DNA of 64,000 bases from positions 2,768,286 to 2,832,285 of the forward strand of contig CAVZRC010000001.1 of the NCBI GenBank assembly GCA_963777695.1. Direction: 5' to 3'. The notes under the pieces were generated by a model. It was given only the letters and a program-made list of their open reading frames with translations, made no database searches and had not been told where the DNA came from. The position numbers and the translations under genes are program-made. Shown one piece after another: positions 27,193 through 36,113 of the stretch (within the stretch, counting starts at the first letter, position 1; every line of letters starts with the position of its first letter). This stretch comes from CAVZRC01 sp963777695. Its GTDB lineage: Bacteria; Planctomycetota; Planctomycetia; Isosphaerales; Isosphaeraceae.

Positions 27193-27471
27193 TCAATGTC
27201 GGATCGTGAAGCCGGATAAAGGCTCGGCGGGATGCGGCACACACTCGATTACGACGTCTTTGATAAAATGGCCCATTTCCTGCCGGATCAAATTCGAAAA
27301 GTTGTCGAGTTCTTGCGGATCACCCTCAGCCACCATCTCGACCCGACCGCAGGGGAGATTACGGACGTAACCAGCGATCTCGAATCCCCGCGCCAGGGAC
27401 GCGCAGGTGTAGCGAAAACCCACCCCCTGCACCCGGCCCGAAAAGTAGAGGCGACGACGCTCCCGATTCAT
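27193..27471 (-). CDS. acyP: Acylphosphatase
   Basis: Acylphosphatases hydrolyse carboxyl-phosphate bonds. The 92-aa product shows the signature FSGRVQGVGFRYTCASLARG (residues 9-28), with the catalytic Arg in VGFRY, and the second motif AGYVRNLPCGRVEMVAEG containing the catalytic Asn of VRN. The length is standard for the family. The ATG at 27471 (MNRERRRLYFSGRVQ) is the nearest start before the domain; the in-frame ATG at 27510 would add 13 residues. Confidence 0.92.
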   Translation of the reverse strand: MNRERRRLYFSGRVQGVGFRYTCASLARGFEIAGYVRNLPCGRVEMVAEGDPQELDNFSNLIRQEMGHFIKDVVIECVPHPAEPLSGFTIRH

Positions 27472-27638
27472 GCCGCTCGGTCCGCCGAAAACAGGGGACG
27501 ACGATCCCAAGATCGCTCAGGTGCAATCCTTAACGTTAACGGATCTATCCTAGCGGCGGAGGCCCGCGCGAAGCAAGCCGTCATGCGCAAGCGAGCCGAT
27601 CAACCGGTTCGGAGCGGGCCTCTCGACCGGCAGAACGT

Positions 27639-29204
27639 CTACACCCCGGTACGTCGACCCAAACCAGAGCCTTGGCTCGGGTTGAGGTAACTTACCGGGG
27701 CTTCAGAAAAAAGTGCGGCGGTTCCTGGAACTCGGCCGCCCTTCGGTAGGCTTGCGGACAGATAGTCGCTTACAGCCCATTGAGGTCGAACATGCTCGAC
27801 CAGCGAGGCGGTGGCGGCCTGGATGGGCAAGAGGCCCGACCGGGCGGGCCCCACACCAATCCCCTGGAACGGGACGGACGGGGCGCCCGAGGAGTTGCCA
27901 GCCCGCACCACGACATTGGAGATGGTGAAGGGGAGGCGATTCTCCAGCTTGAGCGTCGTGCTGCCCACCGTCCGCCGAGCGGGCTTGATCGAGACGAAGG
28001 CGCCGGCCAGGGCCCGATCGATCGACCGGGAGAGCGTGGGTCCATCGATCACGGAGATCGAGGAATTCTCGCGGAACGCGACCTTGCCGAACGGCGACCA
28101 GGCGTTCGACTCGGCGCAGGCGGTGACCAGGATCCGACCGCGTGTCTCGCCGGTCTTGGCCTCGGTCAGGATCACCTTGAGAGCCAGCGCCGGGGCTGAC
28201 GTGGCCGGGAGTGTCTCGGTCTCGATGACTTTGAGGGGCATCCCCATGACGTGGAGTCCCTCGAGCTGCCCCTGGAGCCGCTGGGCCTCGCGGGCCAGCG
28301 TGCCCTCGCCCTCGACCTGGAGGAAGATCCGCGACTCCGTCAGGGAGCCCTGTTCCACGAGTTGAGAACCCTTCGACTCCTCGAGCGCCTCGACGAACCG
28401 CGACGCCAGCGCGATCTCGTGGACATTCATCACCTTACCGGCCGATTGCTCGGTCATCTGCTCGAACGACAGGTCATTACAGATCCGCCACATGACCGCC
28501 TGGGCCACCCCATGACTGGTCCCCAGCGTGGCCAGGGATCGCAGGGCCTTGCGGACGCGTGCATCCGTGGTATAGGTATCAACATCCATGAGAACGAGAG
28601 TGTCCCGACCCGTTGGGGCAGGCAAGCCATAGTTGAGGCAGACGCCCGGCACCGTAACGTCGATTGTCTCCTTGGCGGGGACGGCCACGGATCGTGTCGC
28701 CGCATCGGTGGTCGGCGGGACCGACCTCAGCCCGGCGACCGCGCCCTCGCCCCGGAAGTCGCCGAACGCACCTTCCCGGTTGGTGACCGACCCAAGGCCG
28801 ATGCTCTGCATGCCGCGGCCGCCACCGGCCCCGCCGCCCTGGGCGAGCTTGCTCGCGGCGATCATGCCGGGCGGGATGATCACATTCAACCGTCGGCTCG
28901 TGGTATTCCGGATGGTCATTCGGACCCGATCTTGCCCCTGGCCGTGCGCCAGGACCTCAAGGTCGCCCGCTTTGCTCGCCTTGAGCAGGTCGACGGTCTC
29001 GCTCACTACCTCGACCGGGGGCGCGGAGGGCTCCGACTGGACCGGGGCGGTGGTTGGTGTCTGGGCGGTCGCGAGGGACGCGCCAAGGAATAGGGTTGCA
29101 CTGACCAGGCCTGCGGCCGAGCAGGCCCGGGCCAGGCAAAGGTGTCGCCACAGCATCGCGCTTGTACCTTTCTGGACGGGGCCAGTGCCGGAGGGTCGAT
29201 CCAT
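27639..29204 (-). CDS. Secreted protein of unknown function, about 521 aa
   Basis: I do not recognise the family. The ATG at 29204 has a strong GGAGGGAAGG ribosome site and leads into a signal-peptide-like segment (LVSATLFLGASLATAQ). A later ATG at 29156 is also possible. After the signal, the protein shows a conserved-looking beta-rich block (VRMTIRNTTSRRLNVIIPPG), a Gly-rich stretch and DVTVPGVCLNYGLPAPTGRD. Next come a region rich in Ala/Glu helices and a C-terminal beta-rich part (TLKLENRLPFTISNVVVRAG). The RLNVIIPPGM and KLENRLPFTISNVVVR strings resemble surface- or adhesion-type beta domains. The neighbours give no hint. Confidence 0.5.
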   Translation of the reverse strand: MDRPSGTGPVQKGTSAMLWRHLCLARACSAAGLVSATLFLGASLATAQTPTTAPVQSEPSAPPVEVVSETVDLLKASKAGDLEVLAHGQGQDRVRMTIRNTTSRRLNVIIPPGMIAASKLAQGGGAGGGRGMQSIGLGSVTNREGAFGDFRGEGAVAGLRSVPPTTDAATRSVAVPAKETIDVTVPGVCLNYGLPAPTGRDTLVLMDVDTYTTDARVRKALRSLATLGTSHGVAQAVMWRICNDLSFEQMTEQSAGKVMNVHEIALASRFVEALEESKGSQLVEQGSLTESRIFLQVEGEGTLAREAQRLQGQLEGLHVMGMPLKVIETETLPATSAPALALKVILTEAKTGETRGRILVTACAESNAWSPFGKVAFRENSSISVIDGPTLSRSIDRALAGAFVSIKPARRTVGSTTLKLENRLPFTISNVVVRAGNSSGAPSVPFQGIGVGPARSGLLPIQAATASLVEHVRPQWAVSDYLSASLPKGGRVPGTAALFSEAPVSYLNPSQGSGLGRRTGV

Positions 29205-29458
29205 CTTGCCCTTCCCTCCCAGGCCCGAGTCTTTGCCAAAACATGAGGAGATCATCCGACTCTCTTCCCACGCACCGCCGTTACATCTTCCCATTGTGTG
29301 CAGACGCAGGGGTGGGCTTCAATATTCGAACCCATCATCTCCTAATATTCGGCTTTGGGCCGCCCGATCCTTGGTTTGATCTGGAGAAATCCCCAAAAGG
29401 CGCGACTCGATGGCGATCGCGGGTTCGACCCAAACATCCGATTCGTCATTCGAAACGA

Positions 29459-29482
29459 AACGACCCGGGTTGGCCCGGGTCG
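29459..29482 (-). terminator. Terminator of the PEP-CTERM gene
   Basis: A perfect stem, ACGACCCGGG paired with CCCGGGTCGT around a 4-nt loop, lies about 45 nt after the stop. On the minus strand it is followed by TTCGTTTC, a short T-rich stretch. Confidence 0.6.
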
Positions 29483-29526
29483 TTCCGATTTCTTGAGCTA
29501 CAGGGTGACGAACTGAGGCGATCACG

Positions 29527-30097
29527 TCAGGCCGTCTTGGCAGCCCGACGACGGAGCACCAACATCAAGCCGCAGCCCAGGACGCTGGTCAGCCCCATGA
29601 CAACGCTGGCCGGTTCCGGCACGGTAGGCGGCGGCACAGGTGGCGTCTGCAAGGCGAACGACTCTGAAACCTGTCCGTTGTAACTGGCGGTGAGGATGAT
29701 GCTCGACGTCAGTCCCACCGAAATCGCCGCGGAGATAGACCGCGAGGGAGGTCGGGGTCAGGGTTTCGATCGAATCCAGGTAGCTGTTGGAGTTGGAGAC
29801 GAACGTATAGCCACCAATGGAGAAGGTGAACGCGCTCAAATTAGAGAGATTGATCGTGTAACCCGAGCCGACAGTGCCCCCCGCGATGCCTGAGTAGATG
29901 CCAGTGCCCGGGTTCTCCGCGAGGGAGAATCCCGTGGTCACGGAGCTAGAGGTCGTAAAGCCCGTGGCAGTTGACGGGACAAGCGCGTTATCAAAACCGC
30001 CGATCGCGAGCGTCGAAGCGGCATGCGCGGTTGAGCCCTGGAACAGGATTGCGGCCGAGGCCATCGCCAGGCTTGCGAAAAAGATTCTTCGGTTCAT
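29527..30097 (-). CDS. PEP-CTERM sorted secreted protein (frameshifted in this sequence)
   Basis: The N-terminal frame starts with a signal peptide (MNRRIFFASLAMASAAILF, cleavage near AHAAST) and a Ser/Thr/Gly-rich secreted domain (TINLSNLSAFTFSIGGYTF). The C-terminal frame ends with PPPTVPEPASVVMGLTSVLG and the basic tail LVLRRRAAKT, a typical PEP-CTERM signal with a transmembrane helix, recognised by exosortase. They join at a single-base lesion near 29719, giving about 189 aa. Proteins with this signal are transferred to the cell surface or exopolysaccharide. No exosortase gene is in the window. Confidence 0.75.
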
Positions 30098-30647
30098 TCA
30101 ATCTTCCTTTGGATAGAGTGAGCAGGGGAGTAGTGACAAGGAGGGCAAAACCCCCAGAGGAAGCGCCGATAGTCACCGGAACGGTCTTGCGTCGAAATCC
30201 CGGCATCGGTTGGGAAACCATCCGATGGATTGTCGTAAGCTTCAACTTTTGAGGTTGTAAACCACGGACCGCGGACAATTCCTCAAGTAACGAGTCGATT
30301 CGCAAGAGCTACGCTTCCGGAGGACCGGCGTTTGACTCCCAGAACCCTCGTCTCAATCACCCCGGTCAGGCGACACCGATCCTTGCTGAGCCGGTGAACC
30401 TATCTTTTCATTCATGAACACGAAAAGTCAAGGTGATTGGAGTGACGAAGGAGCAGAAATCCCTGGAGGACAAGAAGAGTCGAACTGGGAGTCATGATCC
30501 GAGAAGCCTCTCAGGCCCATACGACCGGCCCCGTCTCGATGCAATCGTGGCGAGCAGGGAGCGATCGTATCGGTCAACGCTGGACCATCATCCTACCCTT
30601 CTATAAGGCATTTCGCTCGCGCGTCCACGCGCATTCTCCCAAAATCC

Positions 30648-30672
30648 GGTTCGATGTTGCCAATAATCAACA
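30648..30672 (+). repeat. 25-nt direct repeat, first copy
   Basis: The copy begins GGTTCGATGTTGC and ends AATCAACA. It matches 22 of 25 bases with the copy at 30721-30745, 73 nt downstream. Both lie upstream of the ECF sigma gene and may be binding sites. Confidence 0.5.
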
Positions 30673-30720
30673 AGCCACACCGGCAACGCACTCGCGATGA
30701 CGGAAGATATCCTTGGGACG

Positions 30721-30745
30721 GGTTCGACGTTGCGAAAAATCAACA
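30721..30745 (+). repeat. 25-nt direct repeat, second copy
   Basis: The copy begins GGTTCGACGTTGC and ends AATCAACA. It lies about 228 nt before the ECF sigma start. Confidence 0.5.
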
Positions 30746-30972
30746 CTCCACCCCGGAGATTGGTTGAGCCGTCGCCGAAGGTTAGTATTCCTCCCGATGA
30801 TGTCTCCGCCTCGCCGCGCCGCTCATTAGGACCATCCGAGAGTCGATCTCGACTCGGTCGCTCCGGAAATCTCGAATCCGGAGTCACCATTTTCGATGTC
30901 GCCGTAGGCGGGATTGAGAGAGTGGTCGTTACCACTGGCCCAAAACCACTCCAATCATGAAGACTCCCATAG

Positions 30973-31716
30973 ATGCTTATGACGCAGCCAGACTCTGCCG
31001 CGCGGTTCCCGATGACTCGCTGGAGCTGGATCATGGCGGCCCGCGACATGGAGACCCCGGCGGGCCGCGCAGCCGTGGGCGAGATTTGTCGTGCCTATTG
31101 GTTCCCGATTTATGCTTTCATCCGCCGAAAAGGTTATTCCGTAGCAGATGCAAGCGACCTGACTCAAGAGTATTTCGTCCGATTGATTGATGGCGACATG
31201 CTCAGGGCCGCCGACCCATCGCGCGGCCGATTCCGATCCTTTCTCCGGAAGGACTGCGGATTTTTCCTCGCCGATCAGCGCGACCGAAGGCGCCGCATCA
31301 AACAAGGTGGGACATTTCGCTGGTTCTCGCTCGATACGGATATGGCCGAGAACCAACTTCACCCAGGACTCTCCGACGGCTCCGACCCGGACCGTCTCTT
31401 CGAACGGGATTGGGCCCTGACGCTACTCCAGCGCGCCCTCGAAAATCTGGAGCGTCAGGAGGTGGCCGCGGGTAGGGGCGCGGCCTTCGACCGGCTCAAG
31501 TGCGTCCTGACGGCCCCCACTCATCCGATCCCGTATGCATCGATCGCCGAAGAAGCGGGGATCTCCGTCGCCGCGGTCCATGCCGCCGCCACGAGATTGC
31601 GTCGCAGATACGGCATGGCGCTGCGGGCCGAGGTCGCCAACACGCTCGAAGTGCCGACCGACTCGGCCATCGTCGAGGAGATCCGCTCGCTCTTCGCCGC
31701 CCTGGGCCAAGGTTGA
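30973..31716 (+). CDS. ECF-type RNA polymerase sigma factor
   Basis: This 247-aa sigma-70 family protein shows region 2 as AYWFPIYAFIRRKGYSVADA and SDLTQEYFVRLIDGDMLRAA, with RGRFRSFLRKDCGFFLADQ after it. Region 4 with its helix-turn-helix is PYASIAEEAGISVAAVHAA, then TRLRRRYGMALRAEV. The start is ATG 30973, or the ATG at 30979 (MTQPDSAARFP). A decayed Ser/Thr kinase gene follows 150 nt downstream. ECF factors paired with kinases are common in Planctomycetes, where the kinase is thought to control the sigma factor. No anti-sigma gene is present. Confidence 0.85.
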   Translation: MLMTQPDSAARFPMTRWSWIMAARDMETPAGRAAVGEICRAYWFPIYAFIRRKGYSVADASDLTQEYFVRLIDGDMLRAADPSRGRFRSFLRKDCGFFLADQRDRRRRIKQGGTFRWFSLDTDMAENQLHPGLSDGSDPDRLFERDWALTLLQRALENLERQEVAAGRGAAFDRLKCVLTAPTHPIPYASIAEEAGISVAAVHAAATRLRRRYGMALRAEVANTLEVPTDSAIVEEIRSLFAALGQG

Positions 31717-31877
31717 TGGTTGCGATTAGGCATGGGCGATGTCCGTCGAGTGGCGATCGGGGGCAGACCGCAATTCCGCATACATCAATGTATGACCGTC
31801 TCTGACAATACCCCCTTGTCAAATGGAGTATTATCTTTTTAGGATCGGATGAGCGATCTTGTTCCAATACTTGAGGC

Positions 31878-33172
31878 TTGATCTTGGTCCACATCGCCCG
31901 ATGCCCGGAATGCCAGTGCATGGTCGATGACCTGGTCCTATCGGGTCTCTGCCCGAGTTGCCTGATGCGGCTGGGGCTCGATGGTAGCCTATCCCCGTCC
32001 TCCGACGGCGAGTCGGCGGCCTCGCCCGTAACGATCTCGCCTCCGGAACGGTCGAGCCATGAGGGCGCCTCGATTTCGGAAATCCTCTACCATGGAACTC
32101 GGGCCGGCTTCGGCCCCTATGACCTTGACGAGGAGGCCGTCGCCCCGAACAGCTCCGACTTCTCGCACGGTTGACTCCGCCTGCTGGATGAGATCGCCCG
32201 CGGGGGCATGGGCACGATCTTTCGGCGCATGACTCTCGCATCGGCCGCGACATCGCCGTGAAGGTCTTGCGGCCCGAGTATCGGGATCGCTCCGCGCTGC
32301 GACGGCGGTTCATCGAGGAGGGGCAGATCGCCGGGCAGCTCCAGCATGCCGGCATCATCCCGATCTATGATCTGGGCCGATTCGACGACGGTGTCCCCTT
32401 CATCGCCATGAAACTGGTCCAGGGGTGTACGTTCACCGAGCTGCTCGCCCAGCGAATCGACCCGGCCCGCTCGCTGGATATCTTCCTCCGCGTCTCTCAG
32501 GCCGTCGCCTATGCGCACGCACGGGGTGTGATTCATCGGGACCTCAAGCCATCGAATATCATGGTGGCCGATTTCGGAGAGGTCCGGGTCATCGACTGGG
32601 GACTCGCGAAGGTGCTCGGGCCTCATCCTGATCTGGGATCGGGCAACCGGTCGGCCCCGGGGGGCACCGACGCGATGGTCGCGACTCTAAGCCTCTCGAA
32701 TGGAGAAGTGTGGGGAATGGGCTCGATCATCGGCACGCCGGCCTACATGTCGCCCGAGCAGGCCATGGGCGATGTCGGGGCCATCGATGAGCGATCCGAC
32801 GTCTTCGGGCTCGGGTGCATCCTTTGCGAGATTCTCACGGGACATCCGGCCTACGCGGGTGCTTCGGAGGACGAGGTCTACGCCAAGGCGATGCGTGGGG
32901 CGACGGTCGAGGCCTGTTCGCGGCTCGACGCCTCCGGGGCCGATGCGGAACTGGTCTCCCTGGCCAAGGAATGCCTCAGACCGAGCCCGAGCCGGCGTCC
33001 CCGCGACGCCGGGGCCGTGGCCGAGCGGCTTGAGGCCCACCTGGGCTCGATCCACCGCGACGGCCGAGGCTCCCCTCCGCGTTGGGCCTCCTACAACGTA
33101 CTGCCTTTCCACCCGATTGATCCCATAGCGGGCGATCATCGGCTTGCCTCACCGATCCCGCGCCTATCATAA
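31878..33172 (+). pseudogene. PknB-like Ser/Thr protein kinase, interrupted by a stop and a frameshift
   Basis: The N-terminus carries a zinc-ribbon-like motif (ARCPECQCMVDDLVLSGLCP, then SCLMRLGL) from a TTG start. The kinase domain then has GGMGTIF, AVKVLRPEYRD, HARGVIHRDLKPSNIMV, the DWG variant (VIDWGLAKVLG) and GTPAYMSPEQAMGDV. An in-frame TGA at 32172-32174 and a frameshift near 32224 break it between the N-terminal region and the kinase core. Repairing both gives HGRLRLLDEIARGGMGTIFR. It also lacks the membrane and sensor C-terminus of most such kinases, being about 430 aa. Two lesions suggest true decay. It follows an ECF sigma gene. Confidence 0.75.
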
Positions 33173-33231
33173 TTGAAGGCAGTCCGTTCGCGCCGATTGG
33201 ATCGCGGCGAAACCGACGGGGGATTCGATCG

Positions 33232-34047
33232 ATGAACGCCAGCGCAATTCGCGTCTTGATCACGGGCGGTAGCCGGGGGTTGGGTCGAGCGACGGCCGAG
33301 TGGCTGGCTGCCAGGGGGGCGGCGGTGGGACTGATCGCCAGGACTCCCGACGACCTGCACGCGACCGTCTCGGCGATCGAAGGGGCAGGGGGCCGGGCGT
33401 GTGCCTTGACCTGCGACGTCCGCGATCGCACCCGGCTCAAGACGACCGTGACGCGGATCGCCAATACGATCGGCGGAGTGGATGTCCTGATCTGCGCCGC
33501 GGGACAACTTCGCGGGATCGGGCCGATGGCCCTCCAGGATCCGGACGCGTGGTGGGGCGACCTCGAGACGGGAGTTCGAGGCGCCCACAACGCCATCCGC
33601 GCCGTGTTGCCCTCTCTCCGCAAGTCGCCCCGCGCGTCCATCTCGGTCCTGGTCGGACCCGGCCACCAGGGCGCGCTTCCATTCGCCTCCGCGTATGGGT
33701 GTACCCAGGCCGGGCTCGTTCGACTCGTCGAATCGCTCGGGCAGGAATTGATCGCCGAGGACGTCGTCATCTTCGCCGTGAACCCCGGGTTGGTCCCGAC
33801 CGGTATCGTCCGTGGCCTGATCGACACCCATGAGGGACGGCGGTGGCTGCCCCAGTTCAACGAGGCATTCGCCGAAGGCAAGGAGGTCAACGCGTCGGTC
33901 GCCGCCGAGATGATCGGCTGGCTGATCGAGAATCGCCCGGCCGCGCTGAACGGCCGCGTGGTCGCCGCACCGATGACTCCGACGATCCTCGAGACCCGGC
34001 TGGAGCGAATCCGGTCCGAAAACTTGAACGTACTCCGCCTCCGATGA
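33232..34047 (+). CDS. Short-chain dehydrogenase-like protein lacking the catalytic lysine
   Basis: The 271-aa protein has an SDR cofactor motif (VLITGGSRGLGRATAEWLAA), an aromatic-lined DVR segment (ALTCDVRDRTRLK) and the AAGQ equivalent of NAG. At the active site the segment reads ASAYGCTQAGLVRL: the Tyr is there, but the Lys four residues later is Gln. The usual Ser (about 13 residues before the Tyr) is replaced, in SVLVGPGHQG. Without Lys, classical dehydrogenase activity is unlikely, so the protein may be a binding or regulatory relative. The ATG at 33232 is the natural start. It lies 60 nt after the decayed kinase. Confidence 0.75.
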   Translation: MNASAIRVLITGGSRGLGRATAEWLAARGAAVGLIARTPDDLHATVSAIEGAGGRACALTCDVRDRTRLKTTVTRIANTIGGVDVLICAAGQLRGIGPMALQDPDAWWGDLETGVRGAHNAIRAVLPSLRKSPRASISVLVGPGHQGALPFASAYGCTQAGLVRLVESLGQELIAEDVVIFAVNPGLVPTGIVRGLIDTHEGRRWLPQFNEAFAEGKEVNASVAAEMIGWLIENRPAALNGRVVAAPMTPTILETRLERIRSENLNVLRLR

Positions 34048-34126
34048 GCATCCGCAGCCCGTCGCGAAGGTGGCGTTCGGCCTTCGTTTCTGCCGGAGAC
34101 GTTGGCATACCATTGACCGCGAGGCG

Positions 34127-34151
34127 CCCGGAAAATTAAACTTTTTCCGGG
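34127..34151 (+). terminator. Hairpin after the SDR-like gene
   Basis: A perfect 9-bp stem, CCCGGAAAA paired with TTTTCCGGG around loop TTAAACT, lies about 80 nt after the SDR-like stop and 50 nt before the ACT-protein gene. No T-run follows. Confidence 0.5.
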
Positions 34152-34200
34152 GGAAGATCGCGATCGGCAGTGAGGTGACCGACCACTAGAGAGGGATTTC

Positions 34201-34695
34201 ATGAGTTTCGGCGAGGATGATGGCGGGGGCGAAGTCGAACTGGAAACGATGCAGGGCCGGAGCTGGCCGACCGTGACCCAGTTCTCGGTCTTCCTCGAGA
34301 ACCGCGTGGGCCAGTTGCTCGAGGTCTATCGCGAGTTCCAGGGGTCCAAGGTCCGGATCGTCGGGCTGACCATCTCGGACTCGGCCGATTGCTCGATCCT
34401 CCGCCTGCTCTTGAGTCATTCGGAGCAAGGCCGGGAGATCCTGTCCCTCAACAAGCATGCGTTCGCCGAGAACGAGCTGCTGGTGGTCGAGTTGCCATCG
34501 GGTCCGCAGTCGCTCTCCGACATGTGCGTGGCGCTGCTCCAGGCCGAGATCAATATCCATTATGCCTACGCCCTGCTGGTGCATCCGCGGAGCCGCGCGG
34601 CCGTGGCGCTGCACGTCGATAACATCGAGCAGGCCAGCACGACACTGCACAATATGGGCTTCGACCTGATCTGCGAGGCGGATCTCGCATCCTAG
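34201..34695 (+). CDS. ACT-domain protein
   Basis: ACT domains bind amino acids and regulate metabolism. The 164-aa protein has two ACT-like repeats. The first contains TQFSVFLENRVGQLLEVYRE and KVRIVGLTISDSADCSILRL; the second contains SDMCVALLQAEINIHYAYAL and VALHVDNIEQASTTLHNMGF. The N-terminus (about 20 aa) is acidic. It resembles the regulatory subunit of acetolactate synthase but is a stand-alone protein with no catalytic neighbour. The gene ends 19 nt before the acyl-CoA dehydrogenase start, so the two are probably one operon. The ligand is unknown. Confidence 0.8.
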   Translation: MSFGEDDGGGEVELETMQGRSWPTVTQFSVFLENRVGQLLEVYREFQGSKVRIVGLTISDSADCSILRLLLSHSEQGREILSLNKHAFAENELLVVELPSGPQSLSDMCVALLQAEINIHYAYALLVHPRSRAAVALHVDNIEQASTTLHNMGFDLICEADLAS

Positions 34696-34714
34696 GAGAG
34701 GCGGGCCTGGGTCG

Positions 34715-35819
34715 ATGAATGACGTCTTGTCAGGGAAGCTGGCGTGGACGGAGCCCGATCCCGGCGAATCCGCGCTGGTTGACGTCCTGTACGAGCTCGC
34801 CGAGCACGACGGGAGCTCGGCCGATCGAGAGAGCTGGCCGGACCGGCTCTGGGCCCCGATGGAGCGTGCCGGTGCGCCTCGGTGGACGCTCCCGGAAGCA
34901 TATGGGGGCAATACCTGTCCGCGTCCGCGACTGGTCCAGCGATATGCCCAACTGGCGGGCAGCAGCCTGACGGCGGTCTTCATCCTCTCCCAGCACGACG
35001 CGGCGATCCGTCGCCTCCTGGCCGCGTCGGGCCACCCGACGGCCGATCGCTGGCTGCACGCCGTGGGCCGGGCGGATATCGTCGCGACGGTCGGTATCTC
35101 GCACCTGACGACCTCGCGACGGCTGGGCGCCCAGGCGATCAAGGTCGATGCGATCGCGCCGGGTCGTTATCGTCTCAACGGCTCGATGCCCTGGGTGACG
35201 GCCGCGACCCGGGCGGACCTCGTCGTAACCGGCGCGGCCCTCGACGACGGCCGACAGATCCTGATCGCCCTGCCGACAGATCGCGAGGGCGTGGAGGTAT
35301 GCCCGCCGTTCGCACTGGCCGCGCTCCAGGCATCCTGCACGTCCCAGATCAACCTCCGGGATGTCGAGGTGGACGATTCCGACCTCCTGGCCGGCCCGGC
35401 GAACGAGATCCTTTCCCACGCCGGCGCGGTGGGGACCGGCGGCCTCGAGACGTCGTCGCTGGCACAGGGGCAGTCCCGAGCGGCGCTGGCGGCCCTGGTC
35501 GAGCTCGCGCCGGATCGGGACGAGTTGACGGAGCCTCTGGAAGTCCTCTGCGAGAGCTGGCGAGCCCTGTGGGGCCAGCTCATGGCACAGGCGCGAGACG
35601 AGCCCGGCGCGGCCTCGCCCAGTCAGATCCGCGCCCAGGCCAACGCCCTGGTGCAACGATCGACCCAAGCCTATCTGATCGCGCAAGGGGACCGGCTTCC
35701 TCCGCACCGAGCCCGCCCAGCGTTGGGCACGCCAGGCCCTGTTCTTCCTCGTCTGGTCCTGCCCCGCGCCGATCGCCCAGGCTGCCATCCGCGACCTGGC
35801 TGGCTTGTGCCCAGCCTGA
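34715..35819 (+). CDS. Acyl-CoA dehydrogenase family protein (frameshifted near its end)
   Basis: The protein follows the acyl-CoA dehydrogenase plan: an N-terminal helical part (LPEAYGGNTCPRPRLVQRY), a middle beta-domain (YRLNGSMPWVTAATRADLVV, then INLRDVEVDDSDLL) and a C-terminal helical part (LSHAGAVGTGGLETSSLAQG). The last 45 residues only make sense in another frame (KGTGFLRTEPAQRWARQALF, then FLVWSCPAPIAQAAIRDLAG), after a one-base lesion near 35683. The corrected length is about 368 aa. Substrate and catalytic Glu are uncertain. It is coupled to the ACT gene, so it may act in amino-acid rather than fatty-acid breakdown. Confidence 0.78.
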
Positions 35820-36113
35820 GTACAGGTCGGAATGGGCTAGCTCCTGATCATCCCCGTCGATCGGTAATCGGCCCAGATTCGCCGCCATCGATCTTTTGAA
35901 TCGGCCGAGTCCGTCTCTCCGTCGGGACATCCTATACTCTGACTGTCTAGGACACGACCGAGGCATGGTCGATTGCGATTCCTCATCACGATCGGGTGAT
36001 GATGGCGGGTAGCTTGCCTTGCTGAACGCGTGGGCATCCGACGACCCCGATGATCCCACGATGCCCGAGTCTGTCGACCGCATCCACCCGGGGCCCACCG
36101 CACAGGAGAACTC
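35820..36113. other. Intergenic region, nothing recognised
   Basis: About 290 bp lie between the corrected dehydrogenase stop and the next gene. An AGGAGAACTC ribosome site precedes the ATG at 36114. Nothing else was seen. Confidence 0.4.

Larger units (their letters stand above)
30098..30972. other. Intergenic region before the ECF sigma factor gene
   Basis: This stretch of about 875 bp has no convincing gene. It contains a near-perfect 25-nt direct repeat (30648-30672 and 30721-30745), listed separately. It should hold the promoters of the PEP-CTERM gene (minus) and of the sigma factor gene (plus). Confidence 0.4.
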
